DNA from: Zerene cesonia
Lineage: Eukaryota; Arthropoda; Insecta; Lepidoptera; Pieridae
Assembly (NCBI RefSeq): GCF_012273895.1
Contig: NC_052110.1
Location: 434,001-498,000 of the forward strand
Direction: 5' to 3'
DNA length: 64,000 bases
Shown: one piece after another, positions 34,313 through 47,571 of the stretch
How the letters are laid out: each line of letters starts with the position of its first letter
Numbering within the stretch: position 1 is the stretch's first letter
Program-made: the position numbers and the translations under genes
Notes under the pieces: generated by a model
Told to the model about the DNA's origin: nothing
Databases searched by the model: none
Seen by the model: only the letters and a program-made list of their open reading frames with translations

Positions 34313-35479
34313 ATTATTGTATATATTTATTTTATTAAGTCATAAAAATAATTTTTTGTGTTATTTTTTGATGATAACATCATATTTGATTTCTTAAATT
34401 TTGAATATACCCATTCTACACGTAAACTTTCCGTAATTGTTTTATGAATTCCATTTATATAATAAGAAATAACAGTCGCCTCTACCAAACTGCCCACACT
34501 GTGATTTATCGATGGGTATATCCTTTCTATTTGAAAGCGAGCATTACGTAACTACAGACGGACAGATAAAATGATTTCTGACAAATTACCCGAACGTGAT
34601 GAGGCATAAGTACTTCGATTCTATTATTTCCAACCGATTGTTCGACAATTGATGAAACAAATGAATGGGATAACCCCCATGCCAGGTTTTCTTTAAACGA
34701 AATGGTTAGGTTTGGAAATGAGAAAGTTTTGCGCTTGTGGGTGTTTGGCTTAACTTTCTGAAGGATAAGCCTATTTAAGATGGTATACTTGTTTGAAAAT
34801 GGATATTGGTTCAATTAAAATAGATATTTAATTATTATAATTATAATAGTATTAGGAAATATGGCGTGTGCGTATCCTTAAATTAGATGAATGAAATTTG
34901 TTAACTAATTAGAAAGTCTTATAACGAAAAAGCAAATGAATCTTAATCACTGCAGTCACAAACCATGATAATTGCGTACCTTGCTGTATATCATTAATAA
35001 TTCTATTTAAAATAACAAAACCCCTTTTCGGGTGGGTCGGTTCAAATGATTCAACCTCATCTCCTATTATAATCGATCATCTAAATCGAGTTAACATACA
35101 AATACGTCACAGTGTAACCCAAGAACAATATGGCGTCCTTGACAGAGAGGATTGCGCTGTTCATACACGAATTTGGCATTTATCAGCCAGATAGTCGTGA
35201 TCCACAATATATGTGAATATTCATGTGCTCCGATTCTCTTATCTGATGTATTTTTGTGTTCCCTTTGATCAATCTTGCTGTAATATGGCAAGGGGACGTG
35301 ATAGATTTTGATTGGTTAACTATTGAACCAAAAATATAGTATGTCTGTTTTTAAAAAAAAGGAAGGCGGCCCTTGTAAAAGATAAATCATTTAATTTTTT
35401 TTCTATCATACATACAAGAATCACGGCAACCAGTTGGAAACCTACGGACTTGTAAGAACCAAAAAAAAATCCAGTTGAA

Positions 35480-35850
35480 TTTTTTTTTTTTTTTTTTATG
35501 TCACAGTCGGCAATGGAGCTGGTGGGACGCCTGATGGTAAACGCTACCACCGCCCATGGACATTTGTAGAGGCGTAAGATCGATTGCAGACCTTACGCCT
35601 CTACAAATGGATTGCCGACTTTAAATTGGGAAGAGATTAAGAAAGGATTAGGATAAAGGAATAAAGGAAAGGACTGGGAAGGGGAAGGAAAAGGATATGG
35701 GCCTCCGGCTCCCCCACTCACCGAACGAAACACAGCAGAATGCTATTTCACGCCGGTCTTCTGTGGGGGTGTGGTACTTCCCCGGTGCGAACTGGCCCAA
35801 TTCGTGCCGAAGCGTGCTCGACTACCACATACAGAATTGAGAACCTCTCG
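35480..35850 (-). repeat. GGCAATGGAGCT-type element, best-preserved copy
   Basis: Starts with a T-run and ATGTCACAGTCGGCAATGG. It contains an internal inverted repeat (GTAGAGGCGTAAG / CTTACGCCTCTAC), then GGGCCTCCGGCTCCCCCACT, CACGCCGGTCTTCTGTGG and GAAGCGTGCTCGACTACCAC. The T-run is the A-tail of a minus-strand retroposon. Confidence 0.82.
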
Positions 35851-36452
35851 TTTTGCGACGTCGGTTAAAAGTTATTGAAGTAAATAAGCATGAACGTTGC
35901 TTGTAAAATGAATGTGTTTATTTAAAGCCATCTTCTTCGATAGAAGCCTATTAAAGTATTGAAGCCTATTAAGCTTACTATTTGCATCAATTAATTGGAA
36001 AAACCTACTTTTAGTAAGTCGGTTCACAAAAATTAAAGGATAATATCTATACTTCATTAAAAGCTAATATTAAAATTAAAAGTTACATATCAGTTATATT
36101 TATTTGATAATTTAATGTAACACGTAATTCATAAGAATATAACATACCGGTTCAGGCATATAATCTACCATAACGATAGGTAATCTTCAAATCAAACAAG
36201 AAATGCCTCTGCCTGAATGCTTTTATTTCAAGATAAAAATATTTGATACACTTAACTTATAGATTGAGAAATTTAGCAATAAATTACAGTAATGTCGAGC
36301 GCAATCTATGCATCGGCATTTAAAATGATTTCTTTAACATTTGCTAGATTGTTTTCGGTGTCACGCGCCTCTCATCCTGAATATATGATGTAATAATGTA
36401 ATGTAATGTAATTTATAAGATACGAGCAGTTCGCCTCGGCTACGCCCGTGGT

Positions 36453-36545
36453 ATTTTTTTTTTTTTTTTTTTTTTTTTTATGTCACAGCGGGCAACTGAG
36501 CTGGTGGTTCGCCTGATGGTAAGCGATGACCACCGCCCATGATCA
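36453..36545 (-). repeat. Fragment of GCGGGCAACTGAGCT-type element with long T-run
   Basis: A run of more than 20 T is followed by ATGTCACAGCGGGCAACTGA and ACCACCGCCCATGATCATTC. It appears inserted in another repeat: CTCGGCTACGCCCGTGGTA precedes it and GAAGCCGGGACGGACAGCTA follows. Confidence 0.7.
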
Positions 36546-36815
36546 TTCGTAAAATTCACGTATTCCAAGGAAGGATCTGATGGATAGAAAAATGCTCCAC
36601 GTGTGAAGCCGGGACGGACAGCTAGTGATGAATATTTCTAACAGAATCCTACCAAACCGGCTTAATAGATACTGTAATAGAATAAGATGCAATTTGTCTA
36701 GCACATTGATTCATAAACAACTTTTCGATGGAAAAGATAATTCAGCAATATCTACAAAGCTATAACAATTTCGTATTTATTAAAACTAGCCCGCTTACGG
36801 CCTTACGTGTAGAAA

Positions 36816-37018
36816 GTGAAGTCCCGTGTCCCCTAGTGGGGTATGGGGCAGATGATGTACATCCGTTTCACTGATCGATTTTCTTTAGGGACAAGTAGGT
36901 GATCAGCCTTCTATGTCCTGCCAGACCGAGACATTTTTTTTTGTGCGTCCCACCGGGAATTTTACCCAGGACCCCTCGGTTCTACGCTCACGCGTCAACC
37001 ACTGTACCAAGGAGGCGG
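36816..37018 (-). repeat. tRNA-derived SINE (copy 1)
   Basis: On the minus strand the head reads CCGCCTCCTTGGTACAGTGG, the A box of a tRNA-derived SINE, followed by a degenerate B box. The tail contains CATACCCCACTAGGGGACAC. Five copies occur in the window (also 41406, 53728, 55901, 63416). Confidence 0.85.
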
Positions 37019-37724
37019 CAGCCTTACGTAGTTAATAGAAAATATAGAGAGTCCCGGGGTCTTCCTAGTCCTCGTTCCCGATAAAACAATCCTATGCGTT
37101 TTCTAGATTCATAAACTATCCATGTTCGTTTCATTCAAGTCGGTTAACGGGTTGTAAGCGTGAATAAGACATGTACTGTATGTATGTTTACTTTCACATT
37201 TATATAGTTGTTAAAAGTATATAATACATTATAGTAGTTAAAAATCAGATAAATACATTTAAATGATTAAAACAATTTGTTAAAATCTCGTATAATAATG
37301 TATTTTTCAGCAGTAATAACATTATAAATACTTACCAACATAACCTTGACCTACAACTTTCCATTACGCAAACTTTGTATACAAAATTATGATATTTCGA
37401 GACAATAGTTTGTGTTAATTAATACAATTTGAAGTCACTAAATTACGCAGTCAAGTACGTCTGTTTGTTATTGTTTTAGCCTCTTATTCCACGACAGAAC
37501 ATTCTAGAACAGAGGAATATCATAATTACTAATATTAGAAATAAGAATGTATGCAAGTACGGATTTTGATTTAATTTTAGGCGAAGTGGATACGTAATAA
37601 AAGTCGTAAGCGTCACTTACGAATGCTTTACTGCAAAATAAATTGTTAGGTATTCTTTTTTGATAACTCTTTGAATGTGATTGTGGTAGATATCTCAAAT
37701 ATAATGGAGAGTTATACGTTATAT

Positions 37725-37885
37725 TTCCTTGTGTTTGATTTTACGCGAGTATTATAAAAACTTTTTAACGGATTTTTAACGCGATTTATTCATTACATTA
37801 TTAACCCGACGTTTCGACACTTTCACTTTCACAAAGTGTTCTGTAAATAAATCGCATTTAAAATCCGTTAAAGAGTTAGCCGTTA
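37725..37885. repeat. Short relative of the 13911-14226 element
   Basis: Shares CTTGTGTTTGATTTTACGCG, AACCCGACGTTTCGA and AAATCCGTTAAAGAG with that element, and carries the inverted pair AACTTTTTAACGGATTTTTA / AAAATCCGTTAAAGAGTT. CGTTATA flanks both ends. Confidence 0.65.
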
Positions 37886-38979
37886 TACAAATTGGCAACA
37901 TATGACAATTATAAAGATACTATAACAGTCAATAGATTATACGAAATACCGTAATTATAACAAGTCTTACAATTAAGAATATTAACAGTCCCATAACGCT
38001 CCATTCAGTATTTGGCTAGCATGTTTTATAATACAGAGTATAACGAGACGCCGGTACATCGTGACTGTCAGAATTAGATACCAATGGATGATGTCTTAAA
38101 CCTCCATAATTAACTGTGGGAATATCTTTGTTAAGTATTACGACATCGCGACGGTCAGAAATGTTTCATGTTGGTCAAACATTGTATTGTCAAATATTGA
38201 GAAAAAAGTAACGTAATATTTTAGTATAACGTAGTTTTTTACCCTATAACACATGTTCTTTTAAATGTTTTTATTTGGACACTGCAAATAAATAACTACT
38301 ATGTTTTATGAAGTTTTTCGATATAACGTTAATTAAACGTTTGTTATGGGTATCAATTTTTATCTTATTTCACGCTTTAATCGTGTTTAAATTTTATTTA
38401 AAATTTTATTTTATTTAATTGCTACTGTGAAGATCTTGATGATCGATAGTCGAGGTAAAATACATAACATTTGTTAGCTAGACGTGTGTGATTTATTTTT
38501 AACATTAAGTGCCCAATTGAGCTCATTTATTGCCCCCGTGATATTAAAATGTCACTCAACCCAGGTCGCTAAATCATAAGAAATGAAATGTTAATCGACT
38601 GAAAATCTATCGTTTACTTAAACACGAGTGAAGTTCTAGTGTTAGATCACGGCTTTGACAATATACCTGTATTTACTAGCTTTTTCCGATGGATTTGCCC
38701 TCCTGGTCAAAGGTAATTGTTGGAAATTAGATAGTTCGCTGCACTAAATATGCCACTCTTTATTCTAACGCCTCCTAACTATTGTTGTTGTTGGAAAGAC
38801 AAACATACTAAAAAATGGATGCACTTTCGCATTTTAAATATCAATAAGGATTATACAGTATTGCTAATAGTTCAAAGTTATACATAAGTTCATATCGTTC
38901 CATGATACATGATTAACCTTATACTCTAATTTTTTATACACACAAATATTTTATAATTTTATAAAGGTTTTTTTATCCT

Positions 38980-39183
38980 ACTAATATTATGAATGCGAAA
39001 GTTTGTAAGGATATGTGTGTGTGTGTGTGTGTATTACTCTTTCACGCAAAAACTACTGAACCGATTGCAATGAGATTTGGTAGACAGCTGGACAACTGGA
39101 ATAATATATAGACAACTTTTTATCCCGATATTCCTACGGGATACAGAATAATACGCGGGTGAAACCACGGTGCGCAGCTAGTT
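38980..39183 (+). repeat. ACTAATATTAT..AGCTAGT element with TG microsatellite
   Basis: Runs from ACTAATATTATGAATGCG through a (TG)n tract, AACTACTGAACCGATTGC, GCTGGACAACTGGAATAA and CGATATTCCTACGGGATAC to GCGCAGCTAGTT. Close relatives are at 40541-40735 (plus) and 42147-42342 (minus). Confidence 0.85.
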
Positions 39184-40540
39184 ATTTTATAAAGGTTACA
39201 TCTTCACTGAGTGACGTAGGTTGTATTTCCGTAATCACTAGGTATATAGTGTAAAACAAAGTCGCTTTCTCTGTTCCTATGTCCCTATGTATGCTTAAAT
39301 CTTTAAAACTACGCAACGGAATTTGATGTGGCTTTTTTTAATAGATAGAGTGCTTCAAGAGGAAGGTTTGTATGTATAATACGATCTATTAAACTACTGC
39401 AAATTTAGCGCGTGCGAAGCCACGATAAAAAACTAGTAGCACATAAATGGTAGATACTAAGAACCGCAATAGTATCTTAAAGTCATCTAGTAACCTATGC
39501 AAAGTTGCACTAAGTAAAAGTTAAGTGCATTACCATTTAAATTTTTGATTGCTTGTCATGCTGCTTTAATAATATTGTTGACATTTTGTATTCAATGAAA
39601 TGTTTTTTTTAATTATACTATAATGTCGCAATATGTACAGTTATTTTGCGGTAATGTTTATATTAAATCAAAAAAAGAAAAATAATAAATACATTTAAAA
39701 GTCCTTTTGGTTTGCAAATTGTTGAAATATTTAATATATAAACCTTTAGACATATAGTATTAAATGTTTTTAAATGCCAAAAATGTTTTTATTATTATTA
39801 AAGTTCAAATAAAAAAGCACCATGATAATTCTATATTATTACCGATGCATTGGTAAACCTTCTCTTAATGTTAATGATGGTAAAAACTAAAATATCATTG
39901 AATTTCTTAATAATTACAGCTTCTGTTCTATATAATGAGATGTTTCAAATGTCAGTACCATAGAATATTACCTTAGTAATAACTGTATTCACAACTAACA
40001 ATTTATTCATTTCTAACGTTTCTAAACCAAAAGTTCGTATAGTGTTGCGTAGACGGTTAATAATAATATAGTATGTAAGTGCGTAGTGTAAGAAATGTAA
40101 CGATATCTACGCTTAATGATATAAAGTTGAAGAGCTTGAACGCGCTAATCTCAGGAACTAGTGGAGCGATTTCAAAATTCTTCCAGTGTTGCATATGTTC
40201 GTGATCCCTGAGTGTTATAAGCTATACCACAGATGAAGATGGGGCGTAAGGCTAGTATATAATATAGGATATCTTTAAATCTAGAGGCTTGTAAGATCGG
40301 TACACGCCTTCAATCACACGTCTGCTGTATATATGCAACAACTCTTAAAAAATAAACAATAAAAAGTTAAAACAGTCAATGATAAGCAATAAATAAAAAT
40401 ATATAAAACAAAATAGTACTCAGGCGGGTACAGACATATGCACAAATTGATAAATTATTTCCTGCCCATTTTTTAATTATTTTTTCAGCAAAATCCTAGT
40501 TTACCTATACCTATTTAAAATATCTATCCTATTCTATATT

Positions 40541-40735
40541 ACTAATATCATAAATACGAATGTGTATGTGTATGTATGTTTGCTACTGTTACACTAAAAA
40601 ACTACTGAAAACATTGCAATGAAATTTGGTACGTAAAGCTGGACAACTGGAATAACAAATAGGCAATAGGCTTTTTATTCCGATATTCCTCCGGGGTACA
40701 GACTTATGAGGCTGAAACCGCGGGGCGCAGCTAGT
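40541..40735 (+). repeat. ACTAATATTAT..AGCTAGT element
   Basis: Same order of blocks as 38980-39183: TACTGAAAACATTGCAATG, AGCTGGACAACTGGAATAA, CGATATTCCTCCGGGG, GGGGCGCAGCTAGTT. Confidence 0.82.
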
Positions 40736-41405
40736 TATTTATATATTGTTTTAAATCTTATGAAATAGTTTTCTACGGGTCAAAAGACAATAAGTTTTAC
40801 ACAAGCCGCCTAAAAAGACATCTCTATTTAAACAATAGGTAAAGGATGGGAAAATTAGAGAAAAAAAACGTAAATTACATTATATTTAGTCACCTGGTGT
40901 AATGAGTTAACCAGGTTGATGTTAAGACACGCTTAATGTGAAAACACGAATGTGTTTTGGCAATTATTACATCATTAAAATTATCTTATTTGTAATATTA
41001 CAGACTTTATTTTTGCTGTGTACATAATGTTAGTTATAATAAATGTATAGTTTTGATATTCATGGGAAAGTTTGTTTTTAATTATATCTTCCAACTAACA
41101 GTTGTCGACAGCTTCGATCTTGTACCCCTCAAGTATACTCTTGGGACTAGAATTTATCATTATTTAATAATCCTTTCTTACGATCCCTGTATTTTGTTTC
41201 AACAAAATTAAATTGAGCCCTATCATACATAGAGTGGCTTTCAATTGTTAAAAGTATTTTTAAAGTCGGTTCAGCAGACCCAGATATTATCGGCAGAAAC
41301 TAACCTTATATTTATGAATACATAATATAAGTATATTAAATTATGTGATCGTCAATTGTTAGGGGAAATAGTTTATAGGGGAGATAAACGTTTATTATTA
41401 TAATA

Positions 41406-41603
41406 GTGAAGTCCCGTGTCCCCTACCGGGGTATGGGGCAGATGATATACATCTGTTTCACTGATCGATTTTCTTTCTGGACAAGTCAGCCTTCTGTGTC
41501 CTGCCAGACCGAGACATTTTTTTTCTGTGCGTCCCCGCCAGGAATCGACCCCAGGTCCCCTCGGTTCTTAGCTCACGCGTAAACCACTGTACCAAGGAGG
41601 CGG
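41406..41603 (-). repeat. tRNA-derived SINE (copy 2)
   Basis: Ends match copy 1 (GTGAAGTCCCGTGTCCCC at the left, ACCAAGGAGGCGG at the right on the plus strand). The interior has ATCGATTTTCTTT and GTCCTGCCAGACCGAGAC. Confidence 0.87.
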
Positions 41604-42146
41604 TCCTATATTATTATACATCTTTTAAATTGATTTCATTTCCCACGCATTACGCAAAGTATTCTTGGTAAAATTATTATGTTTAAAAATAATTATTTTC
41701 TTACGATATAGGCTAAAGGCAGATTACCCTATTTTCAAACTTGGTAAAGTAAATTTAGCACTTTGAAGAGAGGTGGCCTCCATTACATATTTTTGTATGT
41801 ATTAAAATTACCAGAGCATTGCACAGTTTTATAGTTAACACTTTGATGACAACAATGTCTATTACAACAGACTTAGTTACGTGTATCGCTATCACAATAA
41901 AGTTATGTATTTGAATCGATTGCTGTATTATACAACGATAATCTTAAAGTATGTGATAGCTGTCTCATTAAATTATAACCGCTTCAGTGGGCGCGATAAT
42001 GCGGAAAAATATGGTTAATTTATTTTGTTGTATTGTCAAGTATGTGAATTAGGAATTCTTTACGGGCTATAAGAAAGTTTTCCTTAATAGTTATTAATTT
42101 CCTTTTGATGTTTTTATAAAAATAGGGATAGAAGTCATTTTAAATA

Positions 42147-42342
42147 ACTAGCTGCGCCCCGCGGTTCCACACGCGTAAGTCCGTATCCCGTTGGAATATC
42201 GGCATAAAAATTTGGCTATATGTTATCCCAGTTATCCAGCTAACTACGTACTAAATTTCATTGCAATCGGTTCAGTAGTTTTGGCGTGAAAGAGCAACAA
42301 ACACACATCCTTACAAACTTTCGTATTTATAATATTAGTAGG
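42147..42342 (-). repeat. ACTAATATTAT..AGCTAGT element, minus copy
   Basis: The plus strand shows ACTAGCTGCGCCCCGCGGTT, CCCGTTGGAATATCGGCA, CATTGCAATCGGTTCAGTAG and TTATAATATTAGTAGGA, the reverse of 38980-39183. Confidence 0.85.
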
Positions 42343-42499
42343 ATTGTTATTTTAAATGGGCCTTAAATTTATGTACGAGTAAGTGTGTAACAATGTATCA
42401 TTACTCATAGTATATAAATGCTTTATTCATTCAGAGGGTATATTATTCTTTTTATAATAAAAAATATTGTACTGTCACCAAAAATAATACATATCTCGT

Positions 42500-42668
42500 A
42501 ATTACAAACCACGTGGGCAGACTGAAAATCAGCGCTGTTCGGGGGTTAAAGCCCGTCAGTATGGCTGAGTCTGTCCCGATTAAAATGTTCATTTTTTTGT
42601 GTTAATTTTTAAGTTATGTTAGTTTTAAGGTTGCTATGTGACAATAAAGTTTTCTTTCTTTCTTTCTA
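42500..42668 (+). repeat. LINE 3'-end-like repeat
   Basis: Ends with TTAGTTTTAAGGTTGCTATG, TGACAATAAAG and a CTTT microsatellite. A degenerate relative with TAGTTTTAAGGTTGTTGTG is at about 28085-28150. A simple repeat of TGACA follows. Confidence 0.55.
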
Positions 42669-44299
42669 TGACATGACATGACACAACATGACATTCGATA
42701 AAGATAAAATTTATAGTAAGATATTATGTCTTTAAAAATACTATTACATATCAATTATTGTAAAGTTTATTGCTCTTTGCACACTAATTAGAAAATGTAA
42801 TAATCACGAACTTACTAGTGCAGTATACGTGTTAGTGAAATCAAATCTTGTAAGATTCAGATTAAATACCGCTTCGTAATTATCTAAACATTTGATAAGA
42901 ATCCTCTTTATGAAACTATCCAATTTTTGTTTGCTTATGGGTTTATATTAAACTCCAGACTTTAATGTTTCCATGGTTTAAACTACATTAAAAAGCCGTT
43001 GTCTTACTTTGTATATCTTGAAATTATATTTTAGCTAGTATAGCATTATGTTATCTGTGACGTTAGTCTGCAAATATGGTGCATGACAATAGATTAAGAA
43101 TGGAATAGAATTTGGAATAAAAAGCAAACAGCATGCATTATATACAAGATTATATTGTAAATTGTCATAATGTAATATGTTTATTTCATGATACATCCAT
43201 TAACAAAAGAAATTCGTCAAACACATACAAAAAGAAGATTTCGCAACCACCAATTTCTACTAGAAAGCTTCACCATAAATCGTGTAACTGCCATAAAATG
43301 CATGTAGTTCCCACGTGTTCCATATAACGTTATCTGTCCGTCACTCTGTATCTCCGTAACGATCGTATCGTATGGGAACAGCTTGAAGGCACTGTAATGT
43401 AATACGGATGATATAATTTACATTAATATTAATGAATGCCGCAACTGTGTCTTAATGAATCTGCAAAAGGTTTGTAATTGGATGAAAGAAATTTTGAAAT
43501 TTTTTATGTAAACTCTTGTTTTAGTAAATTGAAGATGAGGTTGCATGAATTATTGCGTTTTATTTAAATGCTAATTCCCTTTTATATATCAGTTTCAGTA
43601 GGATTTTTTTTTAATTAATTAAAAGAGAAAGATGTAAATTTAAATTATTTTTATTCGGTTTACCTTCGTGTATATAAAAGCATATGTTATAGACTCATTA
43701 CATATAATATATAGAATAGTAAGAAAACAAATTAATTAATAGAAACAAACTGCAGATATGACAAATAAACGCAGTTTAGTCTGAAAACAATTTTGTTAAC
43801 ATTCAGAACCAACCACAAACATCTCTAATGCTTATATAACAAACAAAAATCGTTAATTTATTTAAATAGTAAAGGTAAACCATATCCAATGAGTTTGAGG
43901 GGGAAAGTCATCGCGTGCAGGTACGCGGCAAGTCGCACGCATCTTATGAAAGTTAGATAATCAAGTATGTGCTATCATTATTGCTTTGTCGGTTATTGGT
44001 CTACTTTGAATTTTATGTCGTTTGCCGAAGCATTTATTTTAGGTTTCAATTGATGTTTATTTGCTGTTGAACGTTAGGACTTACGTAGATACATAGTTAT
44101 TTGGATAAAATACTATATACTTTATAACTAATTAATATTTTACTGTCCTTTATTTTGCACTTCTTTTTTCCTAATTAATATGAACAAATCTATGTATAGT
44201 ATTTATATTACATTGAGATTGAATTAATTTTTACCAAGAGGTTAAAATTCTAAATCAATTGAAATTCGTCTCAATTCAAATGATACGGATTTTTAGTAT

Positions 44300-44990
44300 C
44301 TTTTTATATCATAGCGAGCAACGGAGTTGGTGGTTCGCCTGATAGTAAGCCAGCACCACCCCCCATGAACATTCGCAGAGCATTCGCATCTATTGCGAAT
44401 ACTTTGCCCGCTTTTTTTTTTGGTTATGTGTTTATGTTACAGTCGGCAATGGAGCTGGTGGGACGCCTGATGGTAAGCGCTACCACCGCTCATGAACATT
44501 TGAAGAGGCATAAGGTCCATTGCAGACCTTACGCCTCTACAAATAGATTGCCGACTTTTTGGGAAGGGATTAAGAAATGATTGGCGATAGGAATAAAGGA
44601 AAGAACTGGGAAGGGTAAGGAAAAGGATATGGGCCTCCGGCTCCCCTACTCACCGAACGAAACACAGCAGAATGCTATTTCACGCCGGTCTTCTGTGGCG
44701 GTGTGGTACTTCCCCGGTGCGAGCTGTGCCAATTCGTGCCGAAGCGTGCTCGACTACCACATACAGAAACGCTTCATTCAACATACGCTTCTAAGGGTTA
44801 TGGAATAAGGAAAGGAATATCGACTGGAAAGAAAGAATGGACTGGGATGGGTGAGGAAAAGAAAACGGGCTATCAGCTCCAACACTGTAGCATCCTACTA
44901 TTTCTCATCCATCTCCTGTAGGGTGTGGTACTTCCCTGGTGAGAGCTGGCCCAATTCGTGCCTTAGTACTCGACTCCCAAACGACCTATC
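44300..44990 (-). repeat. Nested pair of GGCAATGGAGCT/GCGGGCAACTGAGCT elements
   Basis: The outer element starts at about 44310 (GCGAGCAACGGAGTTGGTGG) and resumes at about 44790 (AGGAAAGGAATATCGACTGG) to 44980. A full inner element lies between, from about 44425 (GTCGGCAATGGAGCTGGTGG) to 44775 (CGACTACCACATACAGAAAC). Compare the unbroken copy at 47572-47735. Confidence 0.78.
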
Positions 44991-45617
44991 AAATGTCACT
45001 AAGCTATGAATCATTGGATTATTTCATAGGTCCGGTTGTTACATAGATTGAATGAAGGTGCAGAAGCAAAAGGTTAGTGTTTGCATCATGTCCATTTTAT
45101 TTAAAAACAAGCTTACAATCACGACTACATTTATATTAATCTAGATACAATACCAGTTGCCTAAGTCAGATTAAACTCAGCTATACGTTGGTTAAAGTTC
45201 TATGAAGTTGGACGAGCCTCCTCGGAGATTAGTGGGAGCGAACGGACAAAGAGAAATTGCAATAAAATATGTATGTAATTATTTAGTTATAGATGTCAAA
45301 ATCTACCAAACCCTTTTATCAAATTTGTAGACGGATTGAGGTGAAATAAACATATATTTTATTAAATAAAACTTTTAAACGGTACATCATATGCGTCTTA
45401 TAAAAGAAAAGAAACGTTCAAGCCAATACTTCGACAAAAAATCTCGTCTGTTTTATCAAACCTTTTTGGTTGAGACATAATAAAATAAAATACAAAAACG
45501 CCATATGGCCTATGTGAAGCACAATAAACGAGTAAATATCACTTTTCCTTGGTAATTATGCATTTACTTTCAACACAGATAACGGCCATGACCTTTAAGT
45601 TTCATCTTAGTACTTAC

Positions 45618-45675
45618 ATTTGAAACCTGAGATCCCACTGACGACATGATTAAAGTTCTGGTGGCCCAATTAGGG
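45618..45675 (-). CDS. Candidate alternative 5' exon of the chitin-binding gene
   Basis: This 58-base segment on the minus strand has a good acceptor (AAAATTTTGACAG) and an ideal donor (CAAAT|GTAAGTACT). Its ATG at 45647 opens MSSVGSQVSN and ends phase 0. Spliced to the exon at 24498 it reads on as TNMRWRGSD, in frame with the chitin-binding protein and adding 12 residues before its first Met. Neither the joint use nor transcription is shown by sequence alone. It could also be an untranslated exon, or unrelated. Confidence 0.4.
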
Positions 45676-46639
45676 CTGTCAAAATTTTCATACAAATAAT
45701 GGTACTTATTAAGCGATTTTAATAATAGGAGGTCCTTAAATGTTTGCTGTTTTTCAAAACTTTCAAAAGAATGAATCGATTTTGATTATCCTTTTTTTAT
45801 TTAAAAGCTGGTCCTATTTAAACTCGGTCCAGCTCTAATAATTTGATGGTGGTTCAAGACTTTGTGGAAATAATCGTTTTATAAGAAAAGATATAAAATA
45901 ATAAACTACCATGCACCAATATATAAAGAAACCAAGGCATTATCATTAATCAAATATTTTTTAATATTTTTCGTTTCTTCATGCCTGTTTGTGTAATTTC
46001 TGAAATTGAACCGATTAGAATTGAACTATCACGGGATGTTAGATAAATTAGCCGAGCAATTTGTAAGTACTATGTCGTTTCGTATAACGTGGACCAAGTC
46101 GCTTGCATAGCCTAGTGTTGGAGTAAATTCAATAATTTAGACGATTTACTGTAGGCATAGTATTGAATAATAGATTGAAATATTTAATATTATTATACAT
46201 TGTTCCCGCTCCCGTGAGATTTCCTATTCTCAAAGCTATCCTATTCTCAGATCTCAAAGTACGTATGTACAAAATTTCATCCAAGTCCGTTCAATTGTTT
46301 AGGCGTGAAAAAGAGATGCACAGACATAGAATTTACATAGATCTCTTAAGGAGTGGTCTAGTTTCTTTTATAACCTAGTTTATATAATCTAGTCTTATAA
46401 CAGAGCGAACTAGTCTTAAACTTGAATCTATAAAGTTACCTTTACAGGCTATATAAGTTCAGGAACCAGATGAATAAAAAACAAACAAGAAATAACAAAG
46501 ATAAAGCAGGATTTTTATTAGCAGAGATACTTTGCAGTAATGATTTATAAAAATATCAATTTCAAATAGCAATCTAAAATTAATTGCTAGTGGATATATG
46601 TAATGTTAATCAATATAAAATAAATAAAAACTAGTATTA

Positions 46640-46780
46640 TAAAAAGGAAGTTTGGGTGGGTTTGTAACTAAACTAATATATAATAAAACTAATCGATTTC
46701 AAAAATTCTTTCACAATAAGAAAGTTGCATCTTCACTGAGCTACATAGGCTATATGTGTACGTCGTGTGAGGTCTGGAAA
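46640..46780 (+). repeat. AGCTAGT-type element, diverged copy
   Basis: Contains AATCGATTTCAAAAATTCTT, TCTTCACTGAGCTACATAGG and TATATGTGTACGTCG, aligned with 29037-29208. Confidence 0.65.
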
Positions 46781-47571
46781 GAAATAACTTTAGATTATTG
46801 ACATTTTTCCTTGTTCTGGCTATTCTCTAAAAGATCAGGACCGATTTTGATGGAACTTTTTTAGTGTAACGCTTACGGTATTAGGATTTCTAGGCTTCTA
46901 TATAAGATTATAGTAAACCTTGCTGTTCTTCTATCTTACATAAATAGGGTACTGTGATTTTCTGTTTCTTTCTATTTCTAGATAAAACTTTGTACAAAGA
47001 TAGTTTGAGGACAGACAGTTTTTGTCCTCTAATCACACGTTCCGGAGATGGGAACTAACCGGGAAGATATGCATATGTTTCACAATATATTTATTACCTT
47101 ATACATATTAAAATGTAGCTTTGAATGGAAGTAATTTCTGTTGTGCATGATGAAACATGTTCTTTTCTTGCATAGTACTGACTTAACTTGATCACAATAA
47201 AATTGTTATTGTGTTTAAAAAAGTATAAATTTAAATTTATATATAAGGATTTTTGACGATTACTCGAAACAAAGTTATGGTACTGCTTTTTTTGAGATGT
47301 TGGTATACTTGACACAGTTTATGGAACGGAGGTCTTTTTAAATACTAAGGATGAATAAATTTGATCTCGTTGTGTGTTCAAAACAATGTACTAATTGGGA
47401 AGTACGTTTGAATTTATTAAAAATCTTATACAATTTTTGAATAAGCTTTATCTTTTATTAGAATTTATCTGTGAATGTACAGAATAAGGATAATGAACAC
47501 TTCGTTTGGTTGTAAGCACTTATCTCAAAAACTGGTTTTACTTGAAATATTAGAAATACAACTTCAAGATG

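Larger units (their letters stand above)
24499..45617. other. Repeat-rich region upstream of the chitin-binding gene's signal-peptide exon
   Basis: If the exon at 45618-45675 belongs to the gene this is a 21-kb intron; otherwise it is 5' flank. No protein-like open frame was found on either strand apart from repeats. It contains the assembly gap, many AGCTAGT-ended elements, two tRNA-derived SINEs and an inverted-repeat element (30725-30827). It also has short GC-richer islands around 28680-28830, 30950-31040 and 31600-31700 that match no repeat I recognise and could be regulatory. Confidence 0.55.

Noticed and set aside
36899..37084. Plus-strand frame with Pro/Arg-rich product
   Set aside because: Lies within a tRNA-derived SINE present five times in the window.
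37330..37375. Possible minus-strand micro-exon ending TATGTTG|GTAAGT
   Set aside because: Short frame of ten residues without acceptor support or phase fit to neighbouring exons.
44365..44921. Three overlapping plus-strand frames
   Set aside because: All lie within the nested retroposon pair and have no protein family resemblance.
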